This document shows positions 16,975-27,161 of a stretch of DNA of 64,000 bases, piece by piece (position 1 is the first letter of the stretch; each line of letters begins with the position of its first letter). Origin of the DNA: Vibrio kanaloae (lineage in GTDB: Bacteria; Pseudomonadota; Gammaproteobacteria; Enterobacterales; Vibrionaceae); assembly GCF_024347535.1 (NCBI RefSeq), contig NZ_AP025498.1:372001-436000 (forward strand), in the 5' to 3' direction. A program made the position numbers and the translations under genes. The notes under the pieces are model-generated. The model was not told the DNA's origin. It worked only from the letters and a program-made list of their open reading frames with translations, and did not search any database.

Positions 16975-17949
16975 ATGGCAATTAAAACATCTGACTTAAA
17001 TGCAAAGCTATTTGGTAAAGCAAACAAACGTCGCGTGGCAACGCCGCAAGAAGCGCAAACCGCTGCTAAAGAACAGGCTCAAGTGATTGAGCTTTCTGTT
17101 GCTGGAGAAGACCTCGTTTCATTTGAACTAGTTCGAATCCCTGCTTGTGATGTAGAAACTAGAACGGTCGTTTTTGAGGATAATGCTCGTGAGCAGTCTT
17201 TCTTAAATGAACATGCTCTTTCTGATGTTCTTACAACATTAAAAGAGCGCGGTCAGCAATATCCTGCGGTTGGTCGTAAGAACAAAGATGGTACGATTGA
17301 AGTTCTTGATGGTAGTCGTCGTCGTATGTCATGTATTTTGGCTGACAAAGAATTTCTAATCTATGTTGCTGAAAACATTAACGGCGAACACGCTAAGTTT
17401 TTATCAGATGTCGCAAATGCTCATAAGCCTTTGTCTTTATATGAGAAGGGTAAAGAGATGCAAGCGAAGCTTGATAAAGGCGAAGCTGAAGACCAGAAAG
17501 CACTGGCGAAAATGTTCCAGTGCAGTGAAGCTTTGGTGAGTGGCGCATTGAAAGCTGCGGCTTTACCACTTGAATTACTTCAGGCTTACCCAAATGTGAG
17601 CGACCTTGGTCGTCCAACTATTGTTAAACTACACAAGCAGTTTGGTGGATTGACGAGTGAACAGCAGCAAACACTGCTGACTAAGTGTGATGCTTCTGAA
17701 GGTTTTGTATGGCAGCGTAGTGAAGCTCAAGGTGTAACTCGTCTAACCAAAGACGTGACAGAAACCTTGGAAGGTTGGATTCTTGAATTGGCGCCAGCGC
17801 CAGCGAAGAAAACTTCTCCAAAAGTTGAGCTTATTAAGGGCCGCGCATCATACAGCCGTAAGGGTTCAAACTTGGCGTTGAATCTTAAGAAAGTTGATGA
17901 TGCAACAATGGAAGAAATCCTCGCCTTCGTTCAATCGAAGCTCGACTAA
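16975..17949 (+). CDS. parB2: Chromosome 2 partition protein ParB2
   Basis: A 324-residue centromere-binding protein. The ParB/Spo0J nuclease-like box is visible as GRKNKDGTIEVLDGSRRRMSCILADK (residues ~103-128 region; given here only to mark it by key residues G-R-R-R). The HTH follows in KALAKMFQCSEALVSGALKAA, and a long C-terminal dimerisation part ends FVQSKLD. It binds parS2 sites and stimulates ParA2. It begins 5 bases after the parA2 stop, so the two form one operon ended by the hairpin at 17976. Confidence 0.95.
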   Translation: MAIKTSDLNAKLFGKANKRRVATPQEAQTAAKEQAQVIELSVAGEDLVSFELVRIPACDVETRTVVFEDNAREQSFLNEHALSDVLTTLKERGQQYPAVGRKNKDGTIEVLDGSRRRMSCILADKEFLIYVAENINGEHAKFLSDVANAHKPLSLYEKGKEMQAKLDKGEAEDQKALAKMFQCSEALVSGALKAAALPLELLQAYPNVSDLGRPTIVKLHKQFGGLTSEQQQTLLTKCDASEGFVWQRSEAQGVTRLTKDVTETLEGWILELAPAPAKKTSPKVELIKGRASYSRKGSNLALNLKKVDDATMEEILAFVQSKLD

Positions 17950-17975
17950 CTCGACGACTTTTCACTACTCCTCTC

Positions 17976-18000
17976 AAGCCGCTTTATGCGGCTTTTTATT
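17976..18000 (+). terminator. parAB2 operon terminator
   Basis: Stem AAGCCGC / GCGGCTT (17976-17982, 17988-17994) with loop TTTAT and a T-rich tail, 27 bases after the parB2 stop. Confidence 0.88.
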
Positions 18001-18042
18001 TGGCTGTGATAAACTGTGTTTAGACGAATCTGGACGCTAACT

Positions 18043-20190
18043 ATGACAAATCCAACCAACACTTTTCTGCACACCCTTTCTAACATTGCCAACCATAACG
18101 ACCATCGCTATGGCGTGGTCTTTAATGGTGATTTAGATTGGCAAAATACTGCTATTTCCACCTTCCTTCACGATGCTAAATCTCAAACCATTTTCCAGCT
18201 TGGTGGCGTTCCTTTTGATGGTGTGACTCATGCATCGGTAAAAAAAGGTCAGCAACTTCTTGGTCGGGAATGCCAGGTTCTTGTTTGTGACTTTAGAGAG
18301 CAGTTTGACGCGAACGGTTTTAGCGCCGCACTGGGTTCGTTAATTGGTGGCGGATTATTGTTGGTGCTGCCACCAAGCGCCGATAAGTCTGAGTTCGACG
18401 GAAGTTCGGGGGTTGGTCAACGTTGGTTAAAAGGACACTTTGACAAACTGATCCCTGTTTCGCAGAGTGACGAAGCTTCGGGCGTAATGCCAGGTGTTAA
18501 CTTATTTCCTCAAAAACTGGATCGGACGAATGGTATTGGTCGATTTGAACAGCAAAACACGGCGATTGAGTTGGTAAAAAAAGTTATGCTTGGCCGTCGA
18601 AAGCGCCCCTTGATTCTGACCGCCGATAGAGGTCGTGGGAAAAGTTCGACACTTGGTATTGCGGCGTCACAGCTTTTGGTTGAGCGCCATGGGTTAAATA
18701 TTATTGTTACAGCGCCTACTGTTAGAGCTATCGAGCCCGTTTTTTCTCATGCGCTACAGCGACTCGACTCTTACGAAGTGATTAACGCTACTCACATTGG
18801 CCATCAAGGTGGAAGCTTAAGGTTTGTTGCGCCAGATGAATTACTCAAATCTAAGCCTGATTGCGATCTGTTGTTGGTTGATGAGGCGGCTGCTATTCCA
18901 ATCCCTATGCTCAAATCTATGGTTGGTATTTATCATCGTTTGGTCTTTTCAACTACGGTTCACGGATACGAAGGCAGTGGACGAGGGTTCGGAATCAAGT
19001 TTGAGGCTTGGCTATCTGAACATCGCCCGGGTTGGAAGGGGTACAAACTTGAACAACCCATCCGATGGAACAATAACGATCCACTAGAGTGTTGGCTGTT
19101 TGACTGCTTCCTGCTTAGCAACGATGTTCCGCCTAGTGATTTGCTCGCCAGCGACATTGCTAACTTAGGTGATGTTTCTGGTAATGCAATGAGTCACTTA
19201 AACTTGATCAAGTTGTCAAAAGCCGACTGTTTGATTAACCCAGTAAAGCTTCAACAGTGCTTTTCTCTGTTAGTTGACGCTCATTATCAGACGTCACCCA
19301 ATGACTTAATGCAGTTTCTTGATAATCCTGCAGTTCATTTGTACGCAGTATGGCTACAAGGTGAGTGCTTAGGTTGTATGTTGGTGACGGAAGAGGGTGG
19401 GTTAGATAAAGATTTGATTGCTCAGATTCAAATTGGAAAACGCAGGCCTCAAGGACACCTTGCTCCTGTGTTACTGGCAAACCAACTTGGCTGCAGAGAA
19501 GCAGCGACTAGTCGCTGCCTTCGAGTGATGCGCATCGCCGTTTCAACCAGTTATCAAAGCAGAGGGATCGGTAGTTGGATGTTGGGTACGTTAGCGCAAC
19601 AAACTGACCAAGTAGATTATTTGGCGACAAGTTTCGGTGCCACTAGTGAGTTGATTTCATTCTGGCGCGATAACGATTTTGTTCCTGTCCATATTGGCCA
19701 CCAGCGCGATCAGGCAAGCGGCTGTCACTCGGTACTGATGGTTAAACCGCTTCACGGAAATGCTCTGGATTGGATTAACCAACTGCAAAGCCACTTTGAA
19801 AATAGTTATTGTTTTCTCGTGTCGGGTTCTTTGTCTTCTCTTGAAATTGATATGGTACGTGCATTATTGCCAAAGGGTGTACGCGCAGTGAGCGAGTTGG
19901 AAATTCAATTAGTCAGGAATTATGTTGAGGGCGGCAATAGTTACGACAGTATTGGCTTTAGCGTATTGAAATTAATTTTGCTAGATAACGCTCGTGATTC
20001 CGTAGGTCTTCAAGCCTCGTCTTTGAGAGTTCAAGACTCTGCTGTTTCTGATTTACTCATCGCAAAGGTTGTGCAACAAAAAGAGTGGGGAACTTGTATC
20101 GACCAACTCAATCTTGTTGGGCGTAAGCAAGCCGAGATTCAGTTTCGACAAGATCTCGATTTTCTATTGTCAAATTTACACTGTAAATAG
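18043..20190 (+). CDS. tmcA: tRNA(Met) cytidine acetyltransferase TmcA
   Basis: About 715 residues. TmcA makes N4-acetylcytidine at the wobble base of elongator tRNA-Met using acetyl-CoA and ATP. Domains in order: an N-terminal DUF1726-like part, a RecD-like helicase module with Walker A TADRGRGKSSTLG and LLVDEAAAIPIP, a GNAT acetyltransferase part around RCLRVMRIAVSTSYQSRGIG, and a C-terminal tRNA-binding tail. The frame extends to a GTG at 18016, but the ATG at 18043 (MTNPTNTF) has GGA upstream and fits better. The last codons and the stop lie inside a parS2 site (20174-20188). Confidence 0.94.
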   Translation: MTNPTNTFLHTLSNIANHNDHRYGVVFNGDLDWQNTAISTFLHDAKSQTIFQLGGVPFDGVTHASVKKGQQLLGRECQVLVCDFREQFDANGFSAALGSLIGGGLLLVLPPSADKSEFDGSSGVGQRWLKGHFDKLIPVSQSDEASGVMPGVNLFPQKLDRTNGIGRFEQQNTAIELVKKVMLGRRKRPLILTADRGRGKSSTLGIAASQLLVERHGLNIIVTAPTVRAIEPVFSHALQRLDSYEVINATHIGHQGGSLRFVAPDELLKSKPDCDLLLVDEAAAIPIPMLKSMVGIYHRLVFSTTVHGYEGSGRGFGIKFEAWLSEHRPGWKGYKLEQPIRWNNNDPLECWLFDCFLLSNDVPPSDLLASDIANLGDVSGNAMSHLNLIKLSKADCLINPVKLQQCFSLLVDAHYQTSPNDLMQFLDNPAVHLYAVWLQGECLGCMLVTEEGGLDKDLIAQIQIGKRRPQGHLAPVLLANQLGCREAATSRCLRVMRIAVSTSYQSRGIGSWMLGTLAQQTDQVDYLATSFGATSELISFWRDNDFVPVHIGHQRDQASGCHSVLMVKPLHGNALDWINQLQSHFENSYCFLVSGSLSSLEIDMVRALLPKGVRAVSELEIQLVRNYVEGGNSYDSIGFSVLKLILLDNARDSVGLQASSLRVQDSAVSDLLIAKVVQQKEWGTCIDQLNLVGRKQAEIQFRQDLDFLLSNLHCK
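20174..20188. other. parS2: parS2 centromere site 2, overlapping the tmcA stop codon
   Basis: ATTTACACTGTAAAT, a perfect consensus match. The final T is also the first base of the tmcA TAG stop, so the C-terminal residues LHCK are partly dictated by the centromere site. Confidence 0.92.
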
Positions 20191-20210
20191 AGAGGCTGGA
20201 TTTTAAATTG

Positions 20211-20225
20211 ATTTACAGTGTAAAT
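20211..20225. other. parS2: parS2 centromere site 3
   Basis: ATTTACAGTGTAAAT, perfect consensus, 37 bases after site 2. Confidence 0.92.
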
Positions 20226-20236
20226 TTAAATATGAG

Positions 20237-20251
20237 ATTTACACTGTAAAC
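20237..20251. other. parS2: parS2 centromere site 4
   Basis: ATTTACACTGTAAAC, perfect consensus core, 26 bases after site 3. Sites 2-4 form a tight cluster about 2.3 kb beyond parB2. Confidence 0.92.
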
Positions 20252-20586
20252 TAAGCATCAATATAGGTGTCGCGTTAAACCGCATTGGTGTTTTTTATCT
20301 TTGTCAAAATTACCAGTATTTCTACTCCGGCTCCGCGCTTATCAATTGCTACTTTGGTCAATCAGCCTGTTCGTGTGGTTCGTGTGGCTGCTTGCCAACG
20401 TAGCCAACCTCTCTTTATGGGTAATAGAGGAGCGAATGATTAAATAGCTCAATATTATTTATAAGTCATCTTTGCAGAATCAAAAGTAAGTGATGTAACG
20501 CTGATTATTCAAATGTGGTGATTTTAAGGTCAGAACGAATTATATAGACTAATTAATAACTGAGTCATTAGGGATACTCAATTCGA
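20252..20586. other. Intergenic region without a gene
   Basis: About 335 bases between the parS2 cluster and the FapA-like gene. It contains a short local duplication (GTGTGGTTCGTGTGG near 20373) but no recognisable gene or RNA. Confidence 0.5.
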
Positions 20587-22257
20587 ATGTGGGATAACAT
20601 CATTACATTATCAGAAGATAAGCAACAAGTGATTGCGTGTCTTCCGTCGGGAATCGTGGTTGACGCAAACTTTGACAGCAAGACACTATCACCAGCCTTG
20701 GAAGCGTTAGGCGCATCTAACTATTTTATTTTCGAAGAAGAGGTGTTGCGTTTTGTTGTTCTTGCCAAAGAAGGCAAGGGTGAAGCGTACGAAGGCGTTT
20801 TGATTGCCGAAGTTCGTAATGCAAGTGTTGCGGTTGAAGTGTCTGATGATGAGATGCTCGCCACTCTTGTGGTTACTGGGCCATATAATGGGAACGTATT
20901 ACGTGGCAGCGATATCATTCACAGCTTAGCTCAGGCACACATAACAAAAGGCATTAATAAGTTAGCGCTCAGAAAAGTACTGATGATGAGTGGCAAGCTT
21001 AAGCCTGGTGAAAAGTTTACTCAGCCAGTAGCTAAGGGCACTCAACCCGTGAAGGGGAAAGATGCTAAGTTTACCGCTTTGGTTGAAGATATTACCCGCC
21101 AAGTATTGAAGCCCCATAGTGAAGATGTTGGCAAGATTGATATGCGAGATTTGGGCGAGACTATTACCGTTGGTAAAGATGACCAATTGATGAAGCGAAC
21201 GCCAGCCACCAAAGGTATCGCTGGTTTTACGGTCCAAGGTCGAATTATCCCACCGCTCCCTGGACAAGACATTTTAATCAAACCTGGAAAGGGCACTTAT
21301 ATTTCTCCTGACGATCCCAATTTATTATTGGCTTCATACTCTGGTTTACCCATCATCAAAGAACGAACCATTGAAGTCGATGACGCCCTGTGTGTTAGCA
21401 ATGTTGACGTATCAACCGGACACGTTAAATTTAAAGGTAATGTGTTTGTTTCTGGAAACATTGAACCGGGGATGATAGTTAAGGCGACGGGGAGTATTAC
21501 TGTCGGTGGATTTATCGAATCGGCAGAAGTTCAAGCTCAAGGAGATATTAAAGTCGCGAAAGGAATTATTGGCCACACGACCAAAGAGGGTGATCCTAAA
21601 AGCTGCAAGGTATTCAGCAAAGGCTCCATTACTGCAAGTTATGCGCAGAATGCGGAGCTACAAACGGTGAATGATATCCGACTTAGCGTACATAGCATGA
21701 GTAATGACATTCGATGTGGCAAGAATCTTATCGTGATGGATGCTTTGAAGAAGCACGGTACACTCAGTGGCGGTGCTGCTAAAGTCGGCGGAAAAGTGGA
21801 ATGTGTTTTCTTAGGGGTTGAGGGAGATACCGCAACCAAGGTTCACTGTTTTGCACGTTACGATGGATACCGACAAAAGATAGCCGAGTTGAAGGAAACC
21901 TATAAACACGCCCAAGAACAAACCATGGATGTGATCCGCCAAGAGCTAGAATTCAAAAAGCAACCAAAAGCAGAGAGAAGCGAAGAGCAAGCGTTGACCA
22001 TTGAACAGCAACGCGAAAAAAACAATCACGCGATTGAAAGCACCAAGTCACAACTTGACACGCTTGAGGCTGAATTTGAAACAAATCTTGCTGAGTGTAC
22101 AGTCGAGGCTCATGAAAAAGTATATACCCGAGTCACGATTCAGTTTGGTGATGAGACGGTCACAACCAAGCGAACGCATGGCGGAAGTGTTTTCTCATTC
22201 AATCAATACGAGATCCAATGTACGTTCAAGATGGAACAAGAAGATATCTCCTTGTAA
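20587..22257 (+). CDS. FapA/DUF342-family polymer-forming protein
   Basis: A 556-residue cytoplasmic protein. The middle (residues ~190-420) shows the glycine- and valine-rich repetitive pattern of the DUF342 beta-helix (GHVKFKGNVFVSGNIEPGM, IKVAKGIIGHTTKEG). It is followed by a coiled-coil region (KIAELKETYKHAQEQTM to LEAEFETNLAE), also typical. In V. vulnificus a FapA-type protein links glucose-PTS signalling to flagellar pole localisation, and this may be an orthologue, but no flagellar gene is adjacent. GGGATA precedes the ATG. A strong terminator follows. Confidence 0.82.
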   Translation: MWDNIITLSEDKQQVIACLPSGIVVDANFDSKTLSPALEALGASNYFIFEEEVLRFVVLAKEGKGEAYEGVLIAEVRNASVAVEVSDDEMLATLVVTGPYNGNVLRGSDIIHSLAQAHITKGINKLALRKVLMMSGKLKPGEKFTQPVAKGTQPVKGKDAKFTALVEDITRQVLKPHSEDVGKIDMRDLGETITVGKDDQLMKRTPATKGIAGFTVQGRIIPPLPGQDILIKPGKGTYISPDDPNLLLASYSGLPIIKERTIEVDDALCVSNVDVSTGHVKFKGNVFVSGNIEPGMIVKATGSITVGGFIESAEVQAQGDIKVAKGIIGHTTKEGDPKSCKVFSKGSITASYAQNAELQTVNDIRLSVHSMSNDIRCGKNLIVMDALKKHGTLSGGAAKVGGKVECVFLGVEGDTATKVHCFARYDGYRQKIAELKETYKHAQEQTMDVIRQELEFKKQPKAERSEEQALTIEQQREKNNHAIESTKSQLDTLEAEFETNLAECTVEAHEKVYTRVTIQFGDETVTTKRTHGGSVFSFNQYEIQCTFKMEQEDISL

Positions 22258-22304
22258 TTGAACACTGATGAATAAGGCGGATTTACTTTTCTATCTAATT
22301 GAAT

Positions 22305-22342
22305 AAATAAAGAGAGGGAGCTGACGCTCCCTCTCTTTATTT
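22305..22342. terminator. Strong bidirectional terminator
   Basis: A perfect 17-bp stem (22305-22321 with 22326-22342, core AGAGAGGGAGC) closed by the 4-base loop TGAC, with A- and T-rich flanks. It separates the convergent FapA-like and lapB genes. Confidence 0.93.
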
Positions 22343-22384
22343 TTACTTATGTCTTAAATTTTGGCTCGTTTACTTGAGATCGGC

Positions 22385-24499
22385 TTAGCTTGCAGCTCTT
22401 ACTTTTCCTTGTTTGAGGTCTGACAAAACTTGCGCTTTTGGACCATCGGCAATAATGCTTCCTTTTTCCATGACAATCACTCTATCTACAATGTCCAACA
22501 TTGAAGTCTTGTGAGTGATTAGAATCAAGGTCTCACTTGGTAACAGTTGGCTAAGCTGATGCTTGATGTGCATTTCTGAGCGGTTATCCATGGCACTGGT
22601 TGGCTCATCCATCAATAAAACCGGTGGGCGTCCTAGGAAGGCTCTAGCAATCGCGACAGATTGACGTTGGCCACCTGATAGTAATCCTCCCCCCTCGCCG
22701 ACCTGACGCTCTAGCCCTGCAGGATCTTGCTGAGTAAAAGCAGTCACACCTGCACGGTTAGCTGCATCCATCACATCACGGTCATCCACTAAAGGACGAC
22801 CCAAGGTAATGTTGTCTCTTACTGAGCCATAAAATAGATTACTGTCTTGTGGTACACAGCCTATATTACGTCGTACATCGACGTGGTGAAGTTGTTCCAT
22901 ATCTGTGTCATCAATGCGCACATGGCCCTCTGTGGGCTTGTATAGGCCCATAATAAGGCGCTCTAAAGTCGTTTTACCTGAACCAATACGACCAATGATG
23001 GCGACTTTTTCACCTGGAGTGATATTCAGAGTCAAATCTCTTATAGAAGCCATTGGAGCGTCTGGGTAGTGGAAAGTCACTTTGTCTAGCGCAATATGAC
23101 CTTGAATAATAGGACGGTGAATATAACGCTTACCTTCTTCTTGCTCGTCTGGCATCGACATTACTTGCTCGATCAAGGTCATCGATGATTTTGCTTGGTT
23201 ATAACGAGTTGAAAGTAGTGATAATTGAACCAGAGGACCAATCGCACGGCCACTCAACATCGTTGCTGCAATCAATCCACCCATGGTGAGTTCACCTTCT
23301 GCTATTAGGTATACACCAAAGATGATCATCCCAACATTGGTACTTTGCTGAACAAAGCCAGCGGTGTTTTGGATACTGTCGGTAATGCGGCGACTTTTAA
23401 TGTTCCAATTCGCCATGTGAGCAACGGCTTCTTCCCAACGGAATTGAAACTGGCTTTGAGCACTGAACAGCTTAACGGTTTCTAGTCCTGCCAAACTCTC
23501 AATCAAGTTCGCGTATTTTTGAGAAGCGAGACGAGAGCCTTCTTCAATCGTGCGACGCAATGGTCCCTGGATTAACAGCGCATAGATGACCAGAATGACT
23601 ACACCTGTGACAGGAACAAACACAAGATTTCCGGCCATTAACCAAATTAGCGCCAAGAACATCAGTGCGAAGGGTAAGTCGATTAGCGAGCCAATGGTTG
23701 CAGAGGTAAAGAACTCACGGATGGATTCGAACTCTTGCAAGTTTTTAGCGAAGGCACCGACAGAAGCAGGCTTCGCTTCCATACGAATTCCCAGCACTTT
23801 ACTAAAAAGCTTAGAGGAAATGAGAATATCGGACTTCTTACCAGCGACATCAATAAAGTAGCTTCGCATTAATTTTAAAAGTAGGTCAAAAAGGAAGACG
23901 ACAAAAATACCGCTCGCCAACACCCAGAGTGTTTCAAATGCGAGGTTGGGCACCACTTTGTCGTACACCAAACGCGTGAACATTGGCGCAGCAATGGCGA
24001 AGATGTTGATCAGAATAGAGGCGATCAACACATCACGATAAATGTTTTTAGACTCCCAAATGGTGCTCCAAAACCAGTGTCCTTTACGAGTCTTTAAAAC
24101 TTCGGGTGATCGTTCGTCATAGCGAAACTGTTTCTTTACTAGGAAGTAACGACCAATGAACTGCTCTTTCAGCTCTTCGACAGGAATGATGATAGGAACC
24201 ATTCCACTCTCTGCTGTGATAATTTCAGCTTCTTGTTTTTCAATGTCGATACTGTTGAGAACGCATGCCTCGCCTTGTTTTAGCAATAAAACGGCAGGCA
24301 GAATCAGGTGAGGGATATTTTCTAAGTCGGAACGGTTCTCTTTTGCCACTAACCCCGCACGTTCAGCAGAACGTGGAAATAGGAAAGGGGTTAGCTTACC
24401 GTCTGATAGTGGCAGCCCATTGATCAGCGCTTCGGGTGAGTTAGCTAATCCGTAATATCGGCTAACGTAGATCAGTGAGTTTAATAGTGGATCTTGCAT
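22385..24499 (-). CDS. lapB: Type I secretion ATPase/permease, LapB-like
   Basis: A 704-residue ABC exporter. The N-terminal ~125 residues are a C39 peptidase-like domain that lacks the catalytic cysteine (SLIYVSRYYGLANSP), as in RTX-adhesin exporters. A membrane domain follows (~155-430). The ATPase has Walker A GRIGSGKTTLERL, signature LLSGGQRQSVAIAR and Walker B VLLMDEPTSAMD. It would export a large surface adhesin with the LapC protein at 28553. It is the last gene of a four-gene cassette with LapG and LapD homologues. The adhesin and the LapE pore are not in this window. Confidence 0.9.
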   Translation of the reverse strand: MQDPLLNSLIYVSRYYGLANSPEALINGLPLSDGKLTPFLFPRSAERAGLVAKENRSDLENIPHLILPAVLLLKQGEACVLNSIDIEKQEAEIITAESGMVPIIIPVEELKEQFIGRYFLVKKQFRYDERSPEVLKTRKGHWFWSTIWESKNIYRDVLIASILINIFAIAAPMFTRLVYDKVVPNLAFETLWVLASGIFVVFLFDLLLKLMRSYFIDVAGKKSDILISSKLFSKVLGIRMEAKPASVGAFAKNLQEFESIREFFTSATIGSLIDLPFALMFLALIWLMAGNLVFVPVTGVVILVIYALLIQGPLRRTIEEGSRLASQKYANLIESLAGLETVKLFSAQSQFQFRWEEAVAHMANWNIKSRRITDSIQNTAGFVQQSTNVGMIIFGVYLIAEGELTMGGLIAATMLSGRAIGPLVQLSLLSTRYNQAKSSMTLIEQVMSMPDEQEEGKRYIHRPIIQGHIALDKVTFHYPDAPMASIRDLTLNITPGEKVAIIGRIGSGKTTLERLIMGLYKPTEGHVRIDDTDMEQLHHVDVRRNIGCVPQDSNLFYGSVRDNITLGRPLVDDRDVMDAANRAGVTAFTQQDPAGLERQVGEGGGLLSGGQRQSVAIARAFLGRPPVLLMDEPTSAMDNRSEMHIKHQLSQLLPSETLILITHKTSMLDIVDRVIVMEKGSIIADGPKAQVLSDLKQGKVRAAS

Positions 24500-24517
24500 G
24501 CGATATAACCCTTACAA

Positions 24518-26428
24518 CTATTTATCAACAATGAAGCCTTGGAACACTTCTACGTAGTTATCAGACAGGATATCTAGCTGAGTCTGAGTTTCTATTCGAG
24601 ACGCAATGGTGGTTATGCCTAAGTTGTGAGCGGTTCTAGATATTGATGTTAAGGTAAACTTCTGTTTTTCATCATCAAGGTTATGCGTGAACAGGTAATC
24701 TAGCTTCACATAGCTTGGGCGGTACTCGTTGATGTAATCCAGCGATTGGAAGTTACGTCCGTAGTTATCGACACCAAACATGGCTTCAGTGTTGCGAATG
24801 GTGTTACACAGCAGCGCTGTGTAGTGCGGAACGTTAATGAAGCAGTTTTCTGGAATCTCAAAATGCAGCAGGTGAGCGATTGAAGCATTTTGTTCAAGCA
24901 TTTTACCGATCCAACGGATGAAGCTTGGTTGAGAGATACTGCTTGGTGAAATGTTGATAGCAATCGGGCTCGTCACCTCGTTTGCATTGAGCTTTTCAAT
25001 CATTTTCTCGATAACGTATTGGTCGAGAATGTGGCTCATTTCAAGTTGTTCTAGCGCGTATAGATATTGGTTGGCACCGTAACGAACACCGTCTTTCTCA
25101 ATAGCAGAAAACACCTCTTGGTGATACGTTTTACCAAAGGCATTGTTTGCGGCTTGGAGACGGAAGGTAATGAGGTCGTTAATGATCGCTTCTTCAACTA
25201 ACATACGCCATTGTTGTTTACCCATCACGGCACCATGGTCGTCTGCTGTTACATAACCATAAGTAAGCTCACGGTTCGCCTTGGAACTTGAGAGCGCGTT
25301 ATCGACTAACGACATGATTTCAGTACTGGTTTTACGAGTGTTGCTGTAGGTGACGCCTAATGCAAGGTGTGGATTAGCCGTACCTGTTGGATCTGAGCCA
25401 AGGCCTTGAATGCAGTTTACAATGCTACTCGCGACGAGTTTAAGTTCGCTCTCATCGATGTTTGGCATAATGAAGCCGAACTCGTCGCTAGAAATACGAG
25501 CAATAGTGATGTCTGGTGATGAAATTGAAGCTTGCAACTGTTCGGCCAATTGGTGAACCAAGGCATCACCTTCTTGGTAGCCTTTTTCATCGTACTCTTC
25601 ACTAATAAACTCGGCCTTTAGTACTGCTAAACCGCCTAAACTGGATTCTTCTAACCACTGAGTTAGTTGGGACATGTAGTAAGCACGGTTACCTAATTGA
25701 GATACAGGGTCGATATACGCTCTTTCACGCAGCTTCTGTGCTTCTTTCGCTTGATTTTTAAAAGCCAGTTCAACTTGAGTCGACATGTGGTTGATACCAT
25801 CGACAACTAGGGTTAGATCTTTTGTCTTAGGGCGGGCCAGTGGTTCGCCAAACTGATTTTTCGCGATCTGATCCATTTTAGTAATGATCATAGAGAGCGG
25901 GCGTAATGCTCGCTTAAGGATCCAAGAGATAGAAACTAAACCCAGCAGGAAGATCGCTCCAAAGGTGGTCAATAAACGGGTGAATGCTTGCCAAAGTTGA
26001 TCGTAGGCGGGACCAGGGTGGCTGACAATCTCGACCTCCGCCAGCTGCATCCAGCCACTTGTTATCACACGGCGATCATGAACAGGTTCAAACAGGTTCA
26101 GATTAGTAAACCATTGCGGTACTCCTGTAGGTTTAACAGGATATGAGCGGAGAATGTCTTCACCGCTGTCGAGAAAAATCAATCGAACGACTGAATAAGA
26201 ACTGCCATCAAACAGGGCGTTGATGACAGACTCTACGGCCACCTTGTCCTTTTCTTCTAGGTAAGGGGCAAGGGCCAGCCCAACAGTATTAATGGTATTA
26301 CTTACCTCAGAGCGTTGCTGCTCCTCTAAGTATCCACGGGTAGTATTGAATTCGATCATAAAAACTGATGTCATCAGCAATATGAAAACCGCAACCATCC
26401 CGACCACAAGCTGTTTATATAAAGTCAT
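24518..26428 (-). CDS. lapD: LapD-like degenerate GGDEF-EAL c-di-GMP receptor
   Basis: A 636-residue inner-membrane protein with helices at ~7-26 and ~150-170 enclosing the periplasmic output domain (LapD_MoxY type), then HAMP, GGDEF and EAL. The GGDEF motif has become SSDEF (ARISSDEFGF) and EAL has become FEIPEN, so neither cyclase nor phosphodiesterase activity is expected. When the EAL domain holds c-di-GMP, such proteins trap LapG and keep the adhesin on the surface. The gene lies 5 bases after lapG, which supports this. Confidence 0.92.
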   Translation of the reverse strand: MTLYKQLVVGMVAVFILLMTSVFMIEFNTTRGYLEEQQRSEVSNTINTVGLALAPYLEEKDKVAVESVINALFDGSSYSVVRLIFLDSGEDILRSYPVKPTGVPQWFTNLNLFEPVHDRRVITSGWMQLAEVEIVSHPGPAYDQLWQAFTRLLTTFGAIFLLGLVSISWILKRALRPLSMIITKMDQIAKNQFGEPLARPKTKDLTLVVDGINHMSTQVELAFKNQAKEAQKLRERAYIDPVSQLGNRAYYMSQLTQWLEESSLGGLAVLKAEFISEEYDEKGYQEGDALVHQLAEQLQASISSPDITIARISSDEFGFIMPNIDESELKLVASSIVNCIQGLGSDPTGTANPHLALGVTYSNTRKTSTEIMSLVDNALSSSKANRELTYGYVTADDHGAVMGKQQWRMLVEEAIINDLITFRLQAANNAFGKTYHQEVFSAIEKDGVRYGANQYLYALEQLEMSHILDQYVIEKMIEKLNANEVTSPIAINISPSSISQPSFIRWIGKMLEQNASIAHLLHFEIPENCFINVPHYTALLCNTIRNTEAMFGVDNYGRNFQSLDYINEYRPSYVKLDYLFTHNLDDEKQKFTLTSISRTAHNLGITTIASRIETQTQLDILSDNYVEVFQGFIVDK

Positions 26429-26433
26429 TGTAC

Positions 26434-27102
26434 TTACTCATCGTAATTTATAATGGGTTTATTTAATTTTAGAGAGCGTTCACGAGAACGTAAGTCGTTC
26501 CATAAGCTCAACCTTGAAGATTTACCTGCTAGCTTACCGCTGCCTGCTGCCGACTTGATTAACCAAAGGTTCCTACCATTGAAGCTGTAAATCGGTCGTA
26601 GATCTTGCCGCTTAGAGCCGCGTTTTATTTCAGGATTTAAGTTGTCCAGAATTAGTGGCTCCGCACTGGGTGTTGAGTAATACGCCAGCACCATATGGAA
26701 CTGGTTTAGCTCAAGTGCTTTTACATACACCAAGCGTAGTTTTTTATCTGGGACGCCCAGTTCAAGCAAAGAAAAGTACTTTGCTATAGTGAAGTCTTCG
26801 CAATCACCGGCATTGCTGCCTAAAAACTCTAGTGGTGTCGCCCAATAATCGTTCTTTCCCCAAAGTATTCTGTCGTCGACAAAGTACATTTGGTTGAAGA
26901 ATTGGTTAACCGACCTGAGCTTATCTTTCTCACTTAGCCCGTCGTATGACGTCATATTTGAACGCCAGGTGGCGACGCGTTTTCCTGCTCTCTCTCCGTA
27001 GGTTTCAGAGACAGCATCTATCCATCGTTGATCACTCTTATTGAGCGCCACAGAGGTAAAAGAGGTGAGTACTAGCAACAATAACGAGGCTCGAGACTTC
27101 AT
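26434..27102 (-). CDS. lapG: LapG-like periplasmic cysteine protease
   Basis: A 222-residue bacterial transglutaminase-like cysteine protease with an N-terminal export signal (SLLLLVLTSFTSVAL). The catalytic triad can be placed at C101 (GDCEDF), H136 (FHMVLAY) and D153 (LILDNL). It cleaves the N-terminal retention region of a surface adhesin and releases it when LapD no longer holds it. Calcium dependence is known for the family. It lies between lapC and lapD in one operon. Confidence 0.93.
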   Translation of the reverse strand: MKSRASLLLLVLTSFTSVALNKSDQRWIDAVSETYGERAGKRVATWRSNMTSYDGLSEKDKLRSVNQFFNQMYFVDDRILWGKNDYWATPLEFLGSNAGDCEDFTIAKYFSLLELGVPDKKLRLVYVKALELNQFHMVLAYYSTPSAEPLILDNLNPEIKRGSKRQDLRPIYSFNGRNLWLIKSAAGSGKLAGKSSRLSLWNDLRSRERSLKLNKPIINYDE

Positions 27103-27161
27103 AGTCTTTGCTCTTGTCTATTCGTTGTATGCTGCAAGGCGTTATTAAACATCAAACGTCC

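Noticed and set aside
22385..24499. N-terminal C39 domain of the LapB-like protein as an active bacteriocin-leader peptidase
   Set aside because: The catalytic cysteine is absent, so it fits a non-peptidase docking domain of adhesin exporters.
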